DNA from: Butyrivibrio sp. AC2005
GTDB lineage: Bacteria; Bacillota; Clostridia; Lachnospirales; Lachnospiraceae
Direction: 5' to 3'
DNA: 64,000 nt
NCBI RefSeq assembly: GCF_000424145.1
Contig: NZ_AUJI01000022.1
Coordinates: 1 to 64,000, forward strand
Below are positions 7,867 to 16,634 of the stretch, one piece after another. Numbering within the stretch: the stretch's first letter is position 1; each line of letters starts with the position of its first letter. Under the pieces are notes generated by a model. It ran no database searches, was not told the DNA's origin, and saw only the letters and a list, made by a program, of their open reading frames with translations. Made by a program: the position numbers and the translations under genes.

Positions 7867-9690
7867 TCAGATAAGCTTAATGGCAGAACCTTCTGTAATA
7901 CCATTTTCATTAAAAGAATCGACTCTTACATAATAAGATTTATTCTTAATAAGCGCACCTATTTTCTGTTCATTGCCATAGGTGATACAGCTATGATACA
8001 GCTTATCCGGTGATGTTCCCCAGAGTATTGTATGCCCTGTTGCATCATCTTCATTAATTGTAACAATCATGTCAAGGTCACTTATTCTCTTTACGTTAAA
8101 GGATGAGGCTGCAGGAGCTTGTCCATTACCTATTCCAAAGACTCTTAAGCCTGAAATACATGGATTCTGGTCGTAGGGAACTTCAACTATGGTGAGCTTT
8201 ATAAATCTGATATTCAGCCCTTCATTAAAAACTATAAAATCATGGGGGAGATCAGTTTCTGCGTCTGACTTGTCTTTCAAAATTACCCATGAAGTACCGT
8301 CAGTTGATCCTTCCAGAATCCATCTGGTTCTCAAGCTGCGTTCTTCTATATATCTTCCACTTTTATCAAAATCTCCCGGAACAGGGGCTGATAGTTTGTC
8401 ATCTGCGAAATTAATCTGAACCGCATGTACAGTATGGGAACCCTGAAGGTCTATACAGATCCATTCGCCCTGTTTAGAGGATGATGCCTGCCACCATGTG
8501 CGAGAGTTTTCATCAACTGCATTTGAAGGGGGATTATTTCCTTTAGTGGAAGATGCAGTTACATTTTTGTTATAGCTTAGCAGATACCAGCATGGGGGAG
8601 CCCAGGGATCAGGATTTTCTGAAGATACCTCTCTTGGCCAGTCTGCATACCTTTGATTACAGAATAATTCTCCGTCCTTATCAAATCCGGCAGGCCATAG
8701 TCCAACCCTTCGTTCAAATGTGTGGGTTATGCTTATTCTCATGGTGGATGTATGCCAGAAATTACCATACGAATCTTCCAGAGTAGAACCGTGGCCTGCT
8801 CCTGTCATAAATCCACCCGGATTATAGGAAAAAGGATTATTGTCTGCAGGCTCAAATGGACCAAGGGGACTGTCTGACACATAAACTCCGTCTGCATAAA
8901 CATTGAATTCAGCGCCGGGACATGCATACTGTAGATAGTATTTTCCATTATGCTTTGTCATCCAGGCACCCTCTATATATGGACGATTACTAAACATATT
9001 TGTGACAGAGAGAAGCCTTTTTCTGGTTTCGTCAGTGTCAGGTATATCATTTTCTTTAATGTATTTAAGGTATAGCTTTTCGATTTCTTCATCAGTTCTT
9101 GGCATAATACTGTGATCATCACCGATGCGTTCATATCCTTTAACTAAGGCATCTCCAAATATCAAAGCCTTTCTTTCATGAAGAGGTAGAAGAGTATCCG
9201 GATCAAGCTCTGCACCCCATATGGGATCTGTATTGGTGCATCCCCAGTAAAAATAAATTCGCCCGTCATCATCGACGAAAAGGTTTGGATCCCAGAAAGC
9301 AAAAGTTCCATCTATTTTCTCATAGGGGCCTTCTTCTATATTCTTTGTGCGGTAATAATCACAGTTATCGCCAAAACGTGATGCACAATAATAAACGTAT
9401 TCGCCAATAACGCGCACATCCGGGGCATAGTCATAAAGGGGAAGATTGTCGGGAAGACGATGACTTTCCCAGGTAACAAGGTCATCTGAAGACCATACAC
9501 ATAATTGCATGGATGCAAACAGATAATATCTGCCATTAAACATAATAAGTGAAGGATCAGCGGCTTCTCTGTTTAAGGTAACTCCCAAACCATCAGAAGT
9601 CTTATTGAACTGATAGCGGTAATCCACGTTAATGGGATTGCAATAGTATTTTGGAGATAATGAAGTTGAATTTTCTTTCTTGGTATTCAT
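7867..9690 (-). CDS. GH43 glycoside hydrolase with F5/8-type C domain
   Basis: A 607-residue enzyme. The N-terminal five-bladed propeller carries the family 43 acids: Asp45 in EAADPSLIMFNGRYYLF, Asp134 in AFWDPNLFVDDDG and Glu240 in YIEGAWMTKHNGKYYL. From about residue 370 to 520 there is a discoidin/F5-8C-type carbohydrate-binding module (NAVDENSRTWWQASS, EWICIDLQG). A fibronectin-III-like tail ends the protein. There is no signal peptide, so it probably acts inside the cell on oligosaccharides brought in by the divergent ABC importer. GH43 enzymes typically cleave arabinose- or xylose-containing glycans; the exact substrate is not evident. Its promoter overlaps the operator at 9751. Confidence 0.9.
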   Translation of the reverse strand: MNTKKENSTSLSPKYYCNPINVDYRYQFNKTSDGLGVTLNREAADPSLIMFNGRYYLFASMQLCVWSSDDLVTWESHRLPDNLPLYDYAPDVRVIGEYVYYCASRFGDNCDYYRTKNIEEGPYEKIDGTFAFWDPNLFVDDDGRIYFYWGCTNTDPIWGAELDPDTLLPLHERKALIFGDALVKGYERIGDDHSIMPRTDEEIEKLYLKYIKENDIPDTDETRKRLLSVTNMFSNRPYIEGAWMTKHNGKYYLQYACPGAEFNVYADGVYVSDSPLGPFEPADNNPFSYNPGGFMTGAGHGSTLEDSYGNFWHTSTMRISITHTFERRVGLWPAGFDKDGELFCNQRYADWPREVSSENPDPWAPPCWYLLSYNKNVTASSTKGNNPPSNAVDENSRTWWQASSSKQGEWICIDLQGSHTVHAVQINFADDKLSAPVPGDFDKSGRYIEERSLRTRWILEGSTDGTSWVILKDKSDAETDLPHDFIVFNEGLNIRFIKLTIVEVPYDQNPCISGLRVFGIGNGQAPAASSFNVKRISDLDMIVTINEDDATGHTILWGTSPDKLYHSCITYGNEQKIGALIKNKSYYVRVDSFNENGITEGSAIKLI

Positions 9691-9750
9691 AAAGTATTCC
9701 TTTCCTGAATGTACTGATTATTTGAGTAAGAGTATAGACTCAATACAAGT

Positions 9751-9774
9751 AAAAGAGGAAACGTTTCCTCTTTT
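9751..9774. promoter_or_regulatory. LacI-type operator at the GH43 promoter
   Basis: A perfect 24-base palindrome centred on GGAAACGTTTCC. It lies just downstream of a minus-strand promoter (TTGACA at 9804-9809 read in reverse, 17-base spacer, TATCAT at 9781-9786 in reverse). It would therefore cover the GH43 transcription start. The LacI-family gene at 13569 is the natural candidate regulator. Confidence 0.8.
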
Positions 9775-9780
9775 TGAACA

Positions 9781-9809
9781 ATGATAATGCAGTATAAGAT
9801 TGTTGTCAA
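9781..9809 (-). promoter_or_regulatory. Promoter of the GH43-DUF4886 unit
   Basis: On the minus strand TTGACA (9809-9804), a 17-base spacer and TATCAT (9786-9781). This is a near-consensus vegetative promoter with the operator immediately downstream. Confidence 0.65.
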
Positions 9810-9871
9810 TTAGGTTTGGTTTGTGAAAAATCAACAGAAATCATAATGAAAAATTAGCAATATATCTGATG

Positions 9872-9899
9872 TTGACAAAGCCAGATGCGGTGTTATAAT
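9872..9899 (+). promoter_or_regulatory. Promoter of the sugar ABC operon
   Basis: TTGACA at 9872-9877 and TATAAT at 9894-9899, spacer 16. It drives the genes from 10001. An operator at 9967 lies downstream in the leader. Confidence 0.75.
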
Positions 9900-9966
9900 T
9901 TGACACATCCAATAATTCATTCGGAGCAAACCGGAGGAGTTAGCGGAATTTTTTATGACAATAAAG

Positions 9967-9978
9967 GGAAACGTTTCC
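9967..9978. promoter_or_regulatory. Second LacI-type operator in the ABC operon leader
   Basis: GGAAACGTTTCC, the same 12-base core as the operator at 9751, placed about 65 bases downstream of the plus-strand promoter and just before the ribosome binding site of the first permease gene. Binding here would block elongation. Looping between the two operators, 210 bases apart, is possible. Confidence 0.75.
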
Positions 9979-10000
9979 ATTTATTAAAGGAGGATAATCA

Positions 10001-10927
10001 ATGAATAGTAAATTCAAAAAAGCTGCAAAGGAGATCAGGAAAAACTGGGTTCTTTTTTTGATGATCGCACCAGCACTTCTGTATTTTTTCATCTTCTGTT
10101 ATCTGACGATGCCGGGGGCCTATGTAGCTTTTGTAAACTACAATCCAAATAAAGGAATATTCGGGAGTCCTTTTGTTGGATTGAAGAATTTTTCATTTCT
10201 TGTGAGAAATGGAGATTTGTTCAGGCTTACAAAAAATACGCTTCTGTATAATTTGGTCTTTTTAGTTTTGGGGCATGCAATACAGGTAGTTTTGGCAATT
10301 ATGATCTCAGAGATTGGGAATAAGCTTTATAAAAAATTCTCTCAATCGGTAATACTTCTTCCTAATTTCATTTCATACATCATAGTCGGTGTTTTTGCTT
10401 ACAGCTTTTTTAATACTGATTACGGATTCATAAACAATATGCTTTCTAAAGCCGGAATGGAAGAAATAGCGTTCTATTCAACGCCATGGATTTGGAAATA
10501 TATCATTACTTTTTTCTATATATGGAAAACAACCGGATATGGAATGATCGTATATCTTGCGACAATAACCGGGATAAGTACAGAGATATATGAGGCTGCT
10601 TATGTAGATGGAGCCAATAAGATACAGAGGATAATACATATCACACTGCCTCTGCTGAAACAGACATTTATACTGCTTGTTTTATTTGGACTTGGAGGAC
10701 TTTTAAGAGGTTCATTTGATCTGTTTTACAACCTTATCGGGAATAATTCTCTTTTATTTCCGCAGACAGATATTATTGATACTTATGTGTACAGAGGACT
10801 TTTGGGATCGTTTAATTTCTCTTCAAGTGCTGCCGTCGGGCTTTATCAGTCAGTATTTGGACTTGTGCTGGTACTTATAGTTAATGCGATTGTAAAAAAG
10901 GTCCAGCCTGAGAGCGCTTTGTTTTGA
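10001..10927 (+). CDS. Sugar ABC transporter permease, LplB type
   Basis: A 308-residue inner-membrane permease with about six transmembrane helices. The EAA loop that contacts the ATPase is EIYEAAYVDGANKIQRI followed by HITLPLL. The N-terminus (NWVLFLMIAPALLYFFIFCY) is typical of the LplB branch of family 1 carbohydrate importers. It is the first gene of the operon, with AAAGGAGG before ATG 10001. It pairs with the second permease and the lipoprotein that follow. No ATPase is encoded here; such importers often share a common MsmK-type ATPase made elsewhere. Confidence 0.9.
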   Translation: MNSKFKKAAKEIRKNWVLFLMIAPALLYFFIFCYLTMPGAYVAFVNYNPNKGIFGSPFVGLKNFSFLVRNGDLFRLTKNTLLYNLVFLVLGHAIQVVLAIMISEIGNKLYKKFSQSVILLPNFISYIIVGVFAYSFFNTDYGFINNMLSKAGMEEIAFYSTPWIWKYIITFFYIWKTTGYGMIVYLATITGISTEIYEAAYVDGANKIQRIIHITLPLLKQTFILLVLFGLGGLLRGSFDLFYNLIGNNSLLFPQTDIIDTYVYRGLLGSFNFSSSAAVGLYQSVFGLVLVLIVNAIVKKVQPESALF

Positions 10928-10965
10928 GAAAATAATTGGCAATTAATTCATGGGAAGGTTTTAGT

Positions 10966-11871
10966 ATGAACGGAAAAAGAAATTCTTCAATAAAGATGGG
11001 CAGGAGTAATACCGCTCTATCGGTTGTGTGCTATGTGATTACAGGTATGTTTACGGTGATGTGTATATTTCCTTTTATTTTAGTTGTTACTTCGTCACTT
11101 ATGACTGAGAAAGAGATACTTTCTGAAGGGTACAAACTGGTTCCTGACAGATGGACTTTTGCAGCCTATGAGTATCTACTTACCAAATCCTCTGATCTTA
11201 TAAACGCATATGGTACGACCATTTTTATTACGCTTGTAGGTACACTTTCAGGGCTTTTGATTATGTCAATGGCAGGATATGTACTCAATAGAAAAGATTT
11301 TGCAATAAGGGAGAAGCTTTCATTTTTTATATATTTTACCACGTTGTTTAGCGGAGGACTGATACCGACATATATTTTATATGTACGATATCTTGGACTT
11401 AAAGATAATCTGCTCGCAATAATTCTTCCATGTATGGTAAGTGCATGGTCAATTTTCCTAATGAGAAATTTCATGAAATCCATACCAGATGAACTGTATG
11501 AATCAGCAATGATAGATGGTGCGGGTAATTTCACTATATACAGGAAAATATTTATGCCACTGGCGGGCCCAAGTCTGGCAACTATAGGCCTGTTTCTGGC
11601 TCTTGGATATTGGAATGAATGGTATAATGCAAGTCTTTATATCGAGACCTCTTCTAAATATCCTCTGCAGTATTTTCTTCAGAGAATGCTGAATCAGGCA
11701 GCTTCAGTAGATAAACTTTCAAATTCAGGACATGCAATTGACGTTGTTGCACCGACACAATCGGTAAAAATGGCAGCTGCCGTACTTACTACAGGACCAA
11801 TAATCCTTCTATATCCCTTTTTACAGAGATACTTTGTAAGTGGAATCACAATAGGCTCAGTAAAGGGATAA
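10966..11871 (+). CDS. Sugar ABC transporter permease, LplC type
   Basis: A 301-residue permease with six predicted helices. It carries the EAA motif (ELYESAMIDGAGNFTIYRKI, then FMPLAGPSLATIG). ATG 10966 is preferred over the upstream 10936 start because GGGAAGG precedes it. The C-terminus QRYFVSGITIGSVKG is the usual ending of this family. It forms the membrane pore as a heterodimer with the product of 10001. Genes 10001, 10966 and 11919 are tightly spaced and form one operon. Confidence 0.9.
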   Translation: MNGKRNSSIKMGRSNTALSVVCYVITGMFTVMCIFPFILVVTSSLMTEKEILSEGYKLVPDRWTFAAYEYLLTKSSDLINAYGTTIFITLVGTLSGLLIMSMAGYVLNRKDFAIREKLSFFIYFTTLFSGGLIPTYILYVRYLGLKDNLLAIILPCMVSAWSIFLMRNFMKSIPDELYESAMIDGAGNFTIYRKIFMPLAGPSLATIGLFLALGYWNEWYNASLYIETSSKYPLQYFLQRMLNQAASVDKLSNSGHAIDVVAPTQSVKMAAAVLTTGPIILLYPFLQRYFVSGITIGSVKG

Positions 11872-11918
11872 GGGTTTTGGAATATAAAAATATAACATGT
11901 ATTTTAAGGAGGTTATTT

Positions 11919-13499
11919 ATGAAAGGGAGAAGATTTATTAGCAGTTTATTGGCAGGGTCAGTAATGGCAACCACCTTTTTATCAGGGTGTGGGCAGAATT
12001 CTGATGCGTTGGATCAGGCTGCAAAAGCGTCTGCAGCAGTTACTAAGGACAATTCAGATGAAGATCATGGTGATGTGGATCTTTCTGAGCATGTAACACT
12101 TACAATGTATCTGTACGGGTCTGAGTCTGTGGCAGGTCCGCAGGTCATGGAAAAACTAAATGAGAAACTGACTGAGGATATGAATACTTCTCTGGAGATC
12201 AAGTATATTGACTGGGGAGATATAGCCACAAAATATCCCTTGCTATGGGCATCAGGCGAATATTTTGATATGGCATATGCGTCACAGGAGGCACCGGTTA
12301 CTTTTAATACTCTGGCTACGCAAGGTTCACTATATGATTTGACAGATTTATTGGACAAATATGCACCTGTATTAAAGGAAAAAGAGGAAAGCGCAGGAAA
12401 TATGGATGGAATCACAATAAATGGTTCCGTATATGGCATTTCAAGCCTTTCTCAAGGGTTCAATACTTATGGTTTTGTTTACAATAAAGCTTATTGTGAT
12501 GAATGGGGAATAGATTACGTTACAGATCTTGCAAGCATGGAAGCATATTGTGATGCTTCAGTTGCTCATGGCATGTATCCGCTTAATTCAAATGCAGAAC
12601 TTAGCGTTTTACTTTATCGTATGCTTGTTGCTGAGACAGGAAAATGGGTTGATGCTCCCGGAATACCGATCAATCAGATGTATCTTGTAGCTGATTATGA
12701 TGATTACGAGAATATTATTCATCCTGCATTTACAGAAGAATTCGAAAAATATGTGAAGCTGATGGATGAATGGGAAAAGAGAGGATACTGGCCTTCAGAT
12801 ATTCTTTCATCCACCACAGGCGGAAAAGATCAGTATAAGAATGGACAGACAACGGCGTACATAGCTCACATGCCTGACTGGACCGGCAGCTATGGCAGTG
12901 TGCACGGTGACCTTGAGAACCAGGATATTGACGCCTGGCATCCGGCAGAAGATAATAATAAGGTAATGGTAACCAATCCGTCACAGGATCTTACCGTAAT
13001 CAATGCGAACTCTAAGTATCCGGAGAGATGCATGATGCTCATTGAAAAGCTAATGACAGATGAGTCTTATTATGATCTTTTCCAGTATGGTATAGAGGGT
13101 GTGCAGTTTGAAAACAAAGAGGGTTACCTGGAGAGACCTGAAGCTTATAACGATGAAACAGATGGATTTGGCCTGGCAGCATGGGCTTTTGGTAATTCCG
13201 ATTTCACTCTTAAGCAGCATTCAGAGCATCCGGCAAGGTATGAACTCAAAGGAAAATGGATGCAGAATCATATTAAAAATCCTTATGATGGTTTTGGGTA
13301 TGATTCAGGGAATGTAAGTGCTGAGCTATCTGCAGTTGCGAATGTCAATGCTGAATTAGGGAATCAGCTGATGCTTGGAAAGACTGATGATGTTGATTCT
13401 GCACTTGAACAATATAGAAGTCAGCTTAAATCTGCAGGAATAGATGATATAATTGAAGATGTAAAGACACAACTTTCAACATATATTGCTTCAAAATAA
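11919..13499 (+). CDS. Extracellular solute-binding lipoprotein
   Basis: A 526-residue family 1-type sugar-binding protein. A signal peptide leads to the lipobox LSGC near residue 24, so the mature protein is lipid-anchored outside the membrane. The start ATG 11919 follows AAGGAGG. The body is rich in acidic and aromatic residues, as usual for large oligosaccharide binders (YLYGSESVAGPQVMEKL, WASGEYFDMAYAS, NPYDGFGYDSG). It delivers the ligand to the two permeases upstream. The regulator gene follows 69 bases later. Confidence 0.9.
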   Translation: MKGRRFISSLLAGSVMATTFLSGCGQNSDALDQAAKASAAVTKDNSDEDHGDVDLSEHVTLTMYLYGSESVAGPQVMEKLNEKLTEDMNTSLEIKYIDWGDIATKYPLLWASGEYFDMAYASQEAPVTFNTLATQGSLYDLTDLLDKYAPVLKEKEESAGNMDGITINGSVYGISSLSQGFNTYGFVYNKAYCDEWGIDYVTDLASMEAYCDASVAHGMYPLNSNAELSVLLYRMLVAETGKWVDAPGIPINQMYLVADYDDYENIIHPAFTEEFEKYVKLMDEWEKRGYWPSDILSSTTGGKDQYKNGQTTAYIAHMPDWTGSYGSVHGDLENQDIDAWHPAEDNNKVMVTNPSQDLTVINANSKYPERCMMLIEKLMTDESYYDLFQYGIEGVQFENKEGYLERPEAYNDETDGFGLAAWAFGNSDFTLKQHSEHPARYELKGKWMQNHIKNPYDGFGYDSGNVSAELSAVANVNAELGNQLMLGKTDDVDSALEQYRSQLKSAGIDDIIEDVKTQLSTYIASK

Positions 13500-13568
13500 G
13501 AAATGAATCCTATGTAACTTAGCTTTAAACAGCTGGTAAATAGAAAGAAAACAAAGGAAATAATTATT

Positions 13569-14594
13569 GTGACTGTTGGCATTAAAGAAATAGCAAAGTT
13601 ATCAGGTGTGGGTATAGGTACAGTATCCCGTGTTATTAATAACACGGGGTACGTAAGTGATAAGACTCGGAAGAAGGTCCTTGATGTAATTGAGGAATAT
13701 GGCTATGTTCCAAACGAAAGTGCAAGAAATCTTAAACTTACTAAATCTGATAACATTGGGGTATTTGTAAAAAGTATTGCCAATCCCTTTTTTTCAAAAA
13801 TGATCGATGAACTGTATAGTGCAATGGAATCTAGAGGATATAAGCTTTTTGTCCGTTATGTTCCGGTTGGTGAAAATGAACTTGAGGTAATGATAAGCGA
13901 GTCCGTAAGAAACAACCTTTGCGGTGCTATACTTTTCGGGGTAGAGGAGAAGACCAGATATAAAGACAATAAGTTTGCTCAATTAGGTGCGCCTTGTGTT
14001 GTATTGACAGCGGATTTGCCGGAAGTAAACGATACAATTTATTCCAGCGTGAAAATAAATGATGAGAAGGAAGCCTATAAAGGGACGAAATACCTTATCG
14101 AAATGGGACATACAAGGATTGGTGTTTTCTATAATCCAGTTAAAGACACTCCGGATTATTTTAGATTTAAAGGCTATAGGAAGGCATTGGAAGAAAGTGG
14201 GATTCCTTATGATGAGAATCTTGTCGGAAGGATAAGCGTTAATTCGGGTGTAGGATACCGAGGTGCATTTCTTGCAATGAAACAGCTTATGCAGGCAAAT
14301 CCTGACATGACTGCACTATTTGCATTTTCTGATATTTATGCAGTAGGAGCAGCCAAAGCAGTTGAAATGCTTGGAAAGAAAATACCTGATAATATATCCA
14401 TAATAGGTTTTGATGGGATAGAAGCTACGGAATATTATTCTCCGGCAATTGATACGATATATCAGCCGGTAAAAGAAATGGCAGAGACAACCATTTCGCT
14501 TTTACATAGTATGATCAATGGTGAACAAGGGCAGCATATTGAATATGAAGCTGCAATTATCAAACGCGACTCAGTTAGAAGAATTACAAAATAA
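13569..14594 (+). CDS. LacI-family transcriptional regulator
   Basis: A 341-residue repressor-type protein starting at GTG 13569, with AAAGGAA upstream. The helix-turn-helix is IKEIAKLSGVGIGTVSRVIN, followed by a hinge helix (YVPNESARNLK) and a periplasmic-binding-protein-like effector domain (NIGVFVKSIANPFFSKMID ... GFDGIEATEYYSPAIDT). It is the last gene of the sugar locus. The two GGAAACGTTTCC palindromes at 9754 and 9967 have the form expected for this family, so it very likely controls both divergent units in response to the transported sugar. Confidence 0.9.
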   Translation: MTVGIKEIAKLSGVGIGTVSRVINNTGYVSDKTRKKVLDVIEEYGYVPNESARNLKLTKSDNIGVFVKSIANPFFSKMIDELYSAMESRGYKLFVRYVPVGENELEVMISESVRNNLCGAILFGVEEKTRYKDNKFAQLGAPCVVLTADLPEVNDTIYSSVKINDEKEAYKGTKYLIEMGHTRIGVFYNPVKDTPDYFRFKGYRKALEESGIPYDENLVGRISVNSGVGYRGAFLAMKQLMQANPDMTALFAFSDIYAVGAAKAVEMLGKKIPDNISIIGFDGIEATEYYSPAIDTIYQPVKEMAETTISLLHSMINGEQGQHIEYEAAIIKRDSVRRITK

Positions 14595-14600
14595 TATGAC

Positions 14601-14719
14601 TTTTTGTGGGCAAAAGCGGAAATCGCCCGCAAAAATCCTGCCTTCGGCAGGACACGCCCCTCGCTTCGCGAGGACCTGGTCCAATACGATTCCCGTTTTT
14701 CTGAGGAAAAACAGGAATC
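14601..14719. repeat. Run of five consecutive hairpins
   Basis: Almost the whole intergenic stretch folds: 14601-14635 (TTTTTGTGGGC with GCCCGCAAAAA), TCCTGCC/GGCAGGA at 14636-14652, CCTCGC/GCGAGG at 14659-14673, GGACC/GGTCC at 14672-14682 and a long one at 14688-14719. Two loops are TTC closed by CG-rich stems. No T-run suits a single terminator. This looks like a REP-like DNA element or a structured RNA leader of the next gene. Confidence 0.65.
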
Positions 14720-14744
14720 TATGACTTTAGCAGAGGAGGTTTCT

Positions 14745-15227
14745 ATGCTTATAAAAGTCTCGGAAGGCACGATAATTATCAGAGAAGGTGAAAACAATAT
14801 GGATATGTATAAAATAGTATCCGGTCATGTCGAACTGTATTCAAAATATGGGACGAAGGATGAATCACTTCTGGGTATAAAGTCAAAAGATGATTATTTT
14901 GGAGAAATGGGTCTTTTTACAGGGGGAAAACCTGCGGTCTATACTGTTGTTGCTTACTCGGATTTGCTGCTTATGAGAATTACAAGTGCAGATGTCGATG
15001 AATTTATCGTCAATAATCATGTGGATGTATTCAAAATATTACAAAATATGGCTTCTACAATGTATAGCCTTCAGTATGGGATGAACATGATCATGAAGGA
15101 TATGGAAGCTAAAAATTACGCTAATAATGCTCATTTAAAGGAATTTAGCGGATTTTACAGCAAAGTATTCACAAAATATAATGTCGGTCCCGATAAAATG
15201 AAGGATTCGGGTTCAAAGCGCAAATAG
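14745..15227 (+). CDS. Cyclic nucleotide-binding domain protein
   Basis: A 160-residue protein consisting mainly of a Crp/Fnr-type beta-roll (EGTIIIREGENNMDMYKIVSGHVEL ends there, with DDYFGEMGLFTGGKPAVYTV as the cassette region). A helical C-terminus follows, ending in basic residues. No helix-turn-helix is present, so it is not a conventional transcription factor. The phosphate-binding arginine expected in the cassette is not obvious, so nucleotide binding is uncertain. ATG 14745 is chosen because of GAGGAGG immediately upstream. A terminator follows at 15247. Confidence 0.75.
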   Translation: MLIKVSEGTIIIREGENNMDMYKIVSGHVELYSKYGTKDESLLGIKSKDDYFGEMGLFTGGKPAVYTVVAYSDLLLMRITSADVDEFIVNNHVDVFKILQNMASTMYSLQYGMNMIMKDMEAKNYANNAHLKEFSGFYSKVFTKYNVGPDKMKDSGSKRK

Positions 15228-15246
15228 ATTATTTCCTGATTAAGAA

Positions 15247-15292
15247 AAGCTCCACCTGGCATAAAAGATTGCCGGATGGAGCTTGTTTTATT
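15247..15292 (+). terminator. Rho-independent terminator
   Basis: AAGCTCCA at 15247 pairs with TGGAGCTT ending at 15284, with more pairing inside (CCTGGCA against TTGCCGG), followed by GTTTTATT. Confidence 0.75.
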
Positions 15293-15551
15293 CTGCTAGA
15301 GGGATGAGAGAATTGGTAAAGTCATAAGGGTATTGAATCTACAGAATACTATCTTTGTCTCACTAAACAATACTTTATAAGCGTGTTTACTTCCTTCTGA
15401 AAATTTCTTTATAATCAGTATAATATAAAGACACAAACGAAAAAAAGGCAATAATTGCATTGTTGTTCTTACAGATATCTAGTAACTTATAGTATGTGAT
15501 AATTATTTGAGGGGACAAATAACAAACTATTTTCTAGGAGGAAAACACGGT

Positions 15552-16340
15552 ATGGAAAAAAAGTTACAAAATCATTTAGCAAGCGTAGTATTCTCGCTTC
15601 TAGCCTTTGCAATGCTATTATGTTTTTCAAAAAGCATGGTTTATGCCAAGGATCATCTATCAAAGGGCGATATCTTTTACTACGACGATTTGAAGTATAA
15701 AGTTGTGGAAGAATCTTCCACATTATTTGTTTCATCAGGAAAAGAGTTCAAATACGGTAAAGCTCAAGTTGTCGGCCTAAATCCCGATCGTTCTCAGCCA
15801 TTTCAGGTATCCATTAAATCATATGTAAGATGTGCTGAAACCGGAGAAGAATTTTTTATTGTATCGGTAGCAAAAAATGCTTTCAAAAATAACGCATTAT
15901 CTCGACTTTGCATTGAGTATAGTTTCGATCCTAATACAGGAGTGAAAGACTATTATTTTCCTTCCCTTAATATCATGAGCGGAAGTTTTAAAAACTGCAG
16001 TGATCTTGAAGAAATTGAGATACATGGAGCGCAAGCTGTAAATCTTACTATTGAAAAAAATGCATTTAAAGGATGCAAAAACCTCAAATATATTGGCTGT
16101 AGCAGTAATAATGAAATAAACCCTCCATATCTTAAAAGTGTCAAAGATACCATAAAAATTAAAAAAGGAGCCTTTTCAGGGATAAAAAAAATTAATGTTT
16201 GCTACGGCGTTCTTTATTCCGCTATGCGAAATCATGAAGGAAGTGATAAAGAACACAAAGCACTTGCTAAAATGATCAAGAAAAGCGGAGTAAAAACTGT
16301 TAAATATTGGTATGCCTATAAAATGAGAAAAGTAAAATAA
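15552..16340 (+). CDS. Secreted BspA-type leucine-rich repeat protein
   Basis: A 262-residue exported protein. The signal peptide has a hydrophobic core (VVFSLLAFAMLLCF) and a likely cleavage after MVYA. The mature part contains BspA/LRR_5-like units (SGSFKNCSDLEEIEI, KNAFKGCKNLKYIGC, KGAFSGIKKINV). A basic tail follows (VKYWYAYKMRKVK). ATG 15552 has TAGGAGG upstream. Such proteins are usually surface or extracellular adhesion/ligand-binding proteins in gut and rumen Firmicutes. No anchor motif is visible, so it may be released. The 260 bases before it carry AT-rich promoter-like sequence. Confidence 0.75.
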   Translation: MEKKLQNHLASVVFSLLAFAMLLCFSKSMVYAKDHLSKGDIFYYDDLKYKVVEESSTLFVSSGKEFKYGKAQVVGLNPDRSQPFQVSIKSYVRCAETGEEFFIVSVAKNAFKNNALSRLCIEYSFDPNTGVKDYYFPSLNIMSGSFKNCSDLEEIEIHGAQAVNLTIEKNAFKGCKNLKYIGCSSNNEINPPYLKSVKDTIKIKKGAFSGIKKINVCYGVLYSAMRNHEGSDKEHKALAKMIKKSGVKTVKYWYAYKMRKVK

Positions 16341-16460
16341 GAAGCTCACTGGATAAATGGATACGATGGAACAAGTGTGGAGCAGATTGCAACTGTTGTC
16401 GGTATTAAGGCTCCGTCCCTTTATAAACACTATAAGGGTAGGCGACGTGGGAGGACTTGA
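16341..16460 (+). pseudogene. TetR-family regulator fragment
   Basis: Thirty-nine codons beginning directly after the previous stop encode the TetR helix-turn-helix core: GYDGTSVEQIATVVGIKAPS then LYKHYKG. The first residues of the family and the whole ligand domain are missing. It is a remnant left by a deletion, not an expressed regulator. Confidence 0.7.
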
Positions 16461-16462
16461 TT

Positions 16463-16621
16463 ATGAATGATTTCATTGCATATTGCGGACTAGACTGCGA
16501 GGCTTGCGAAGCTCGTCTGGCAACAATCAATAACGATAATGAACTGCGCATAAAGGTGGCCAAGGAATGGTCACAGCTTAATGGAGTTGATATTACACCG
16601 GAAATAAAGAGAAAAACATAA
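16463..16621 (+). pseudogene. DUF3795 protein, truncated
   Basis: Fifty-two residues matching the start of DUF3795 proteins (MNDFIAYCGLDCEACEARLA). The family normally continues with several more cysteines. Here the frame ends at TAA 16619 after EIKRKT. It lies between the TetR remnant and an intact acetyltransferase, in a cluster of shortened genes. Confidence 0.6.
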
Positions 16622-16634
16622 AGGACATTGAGGT

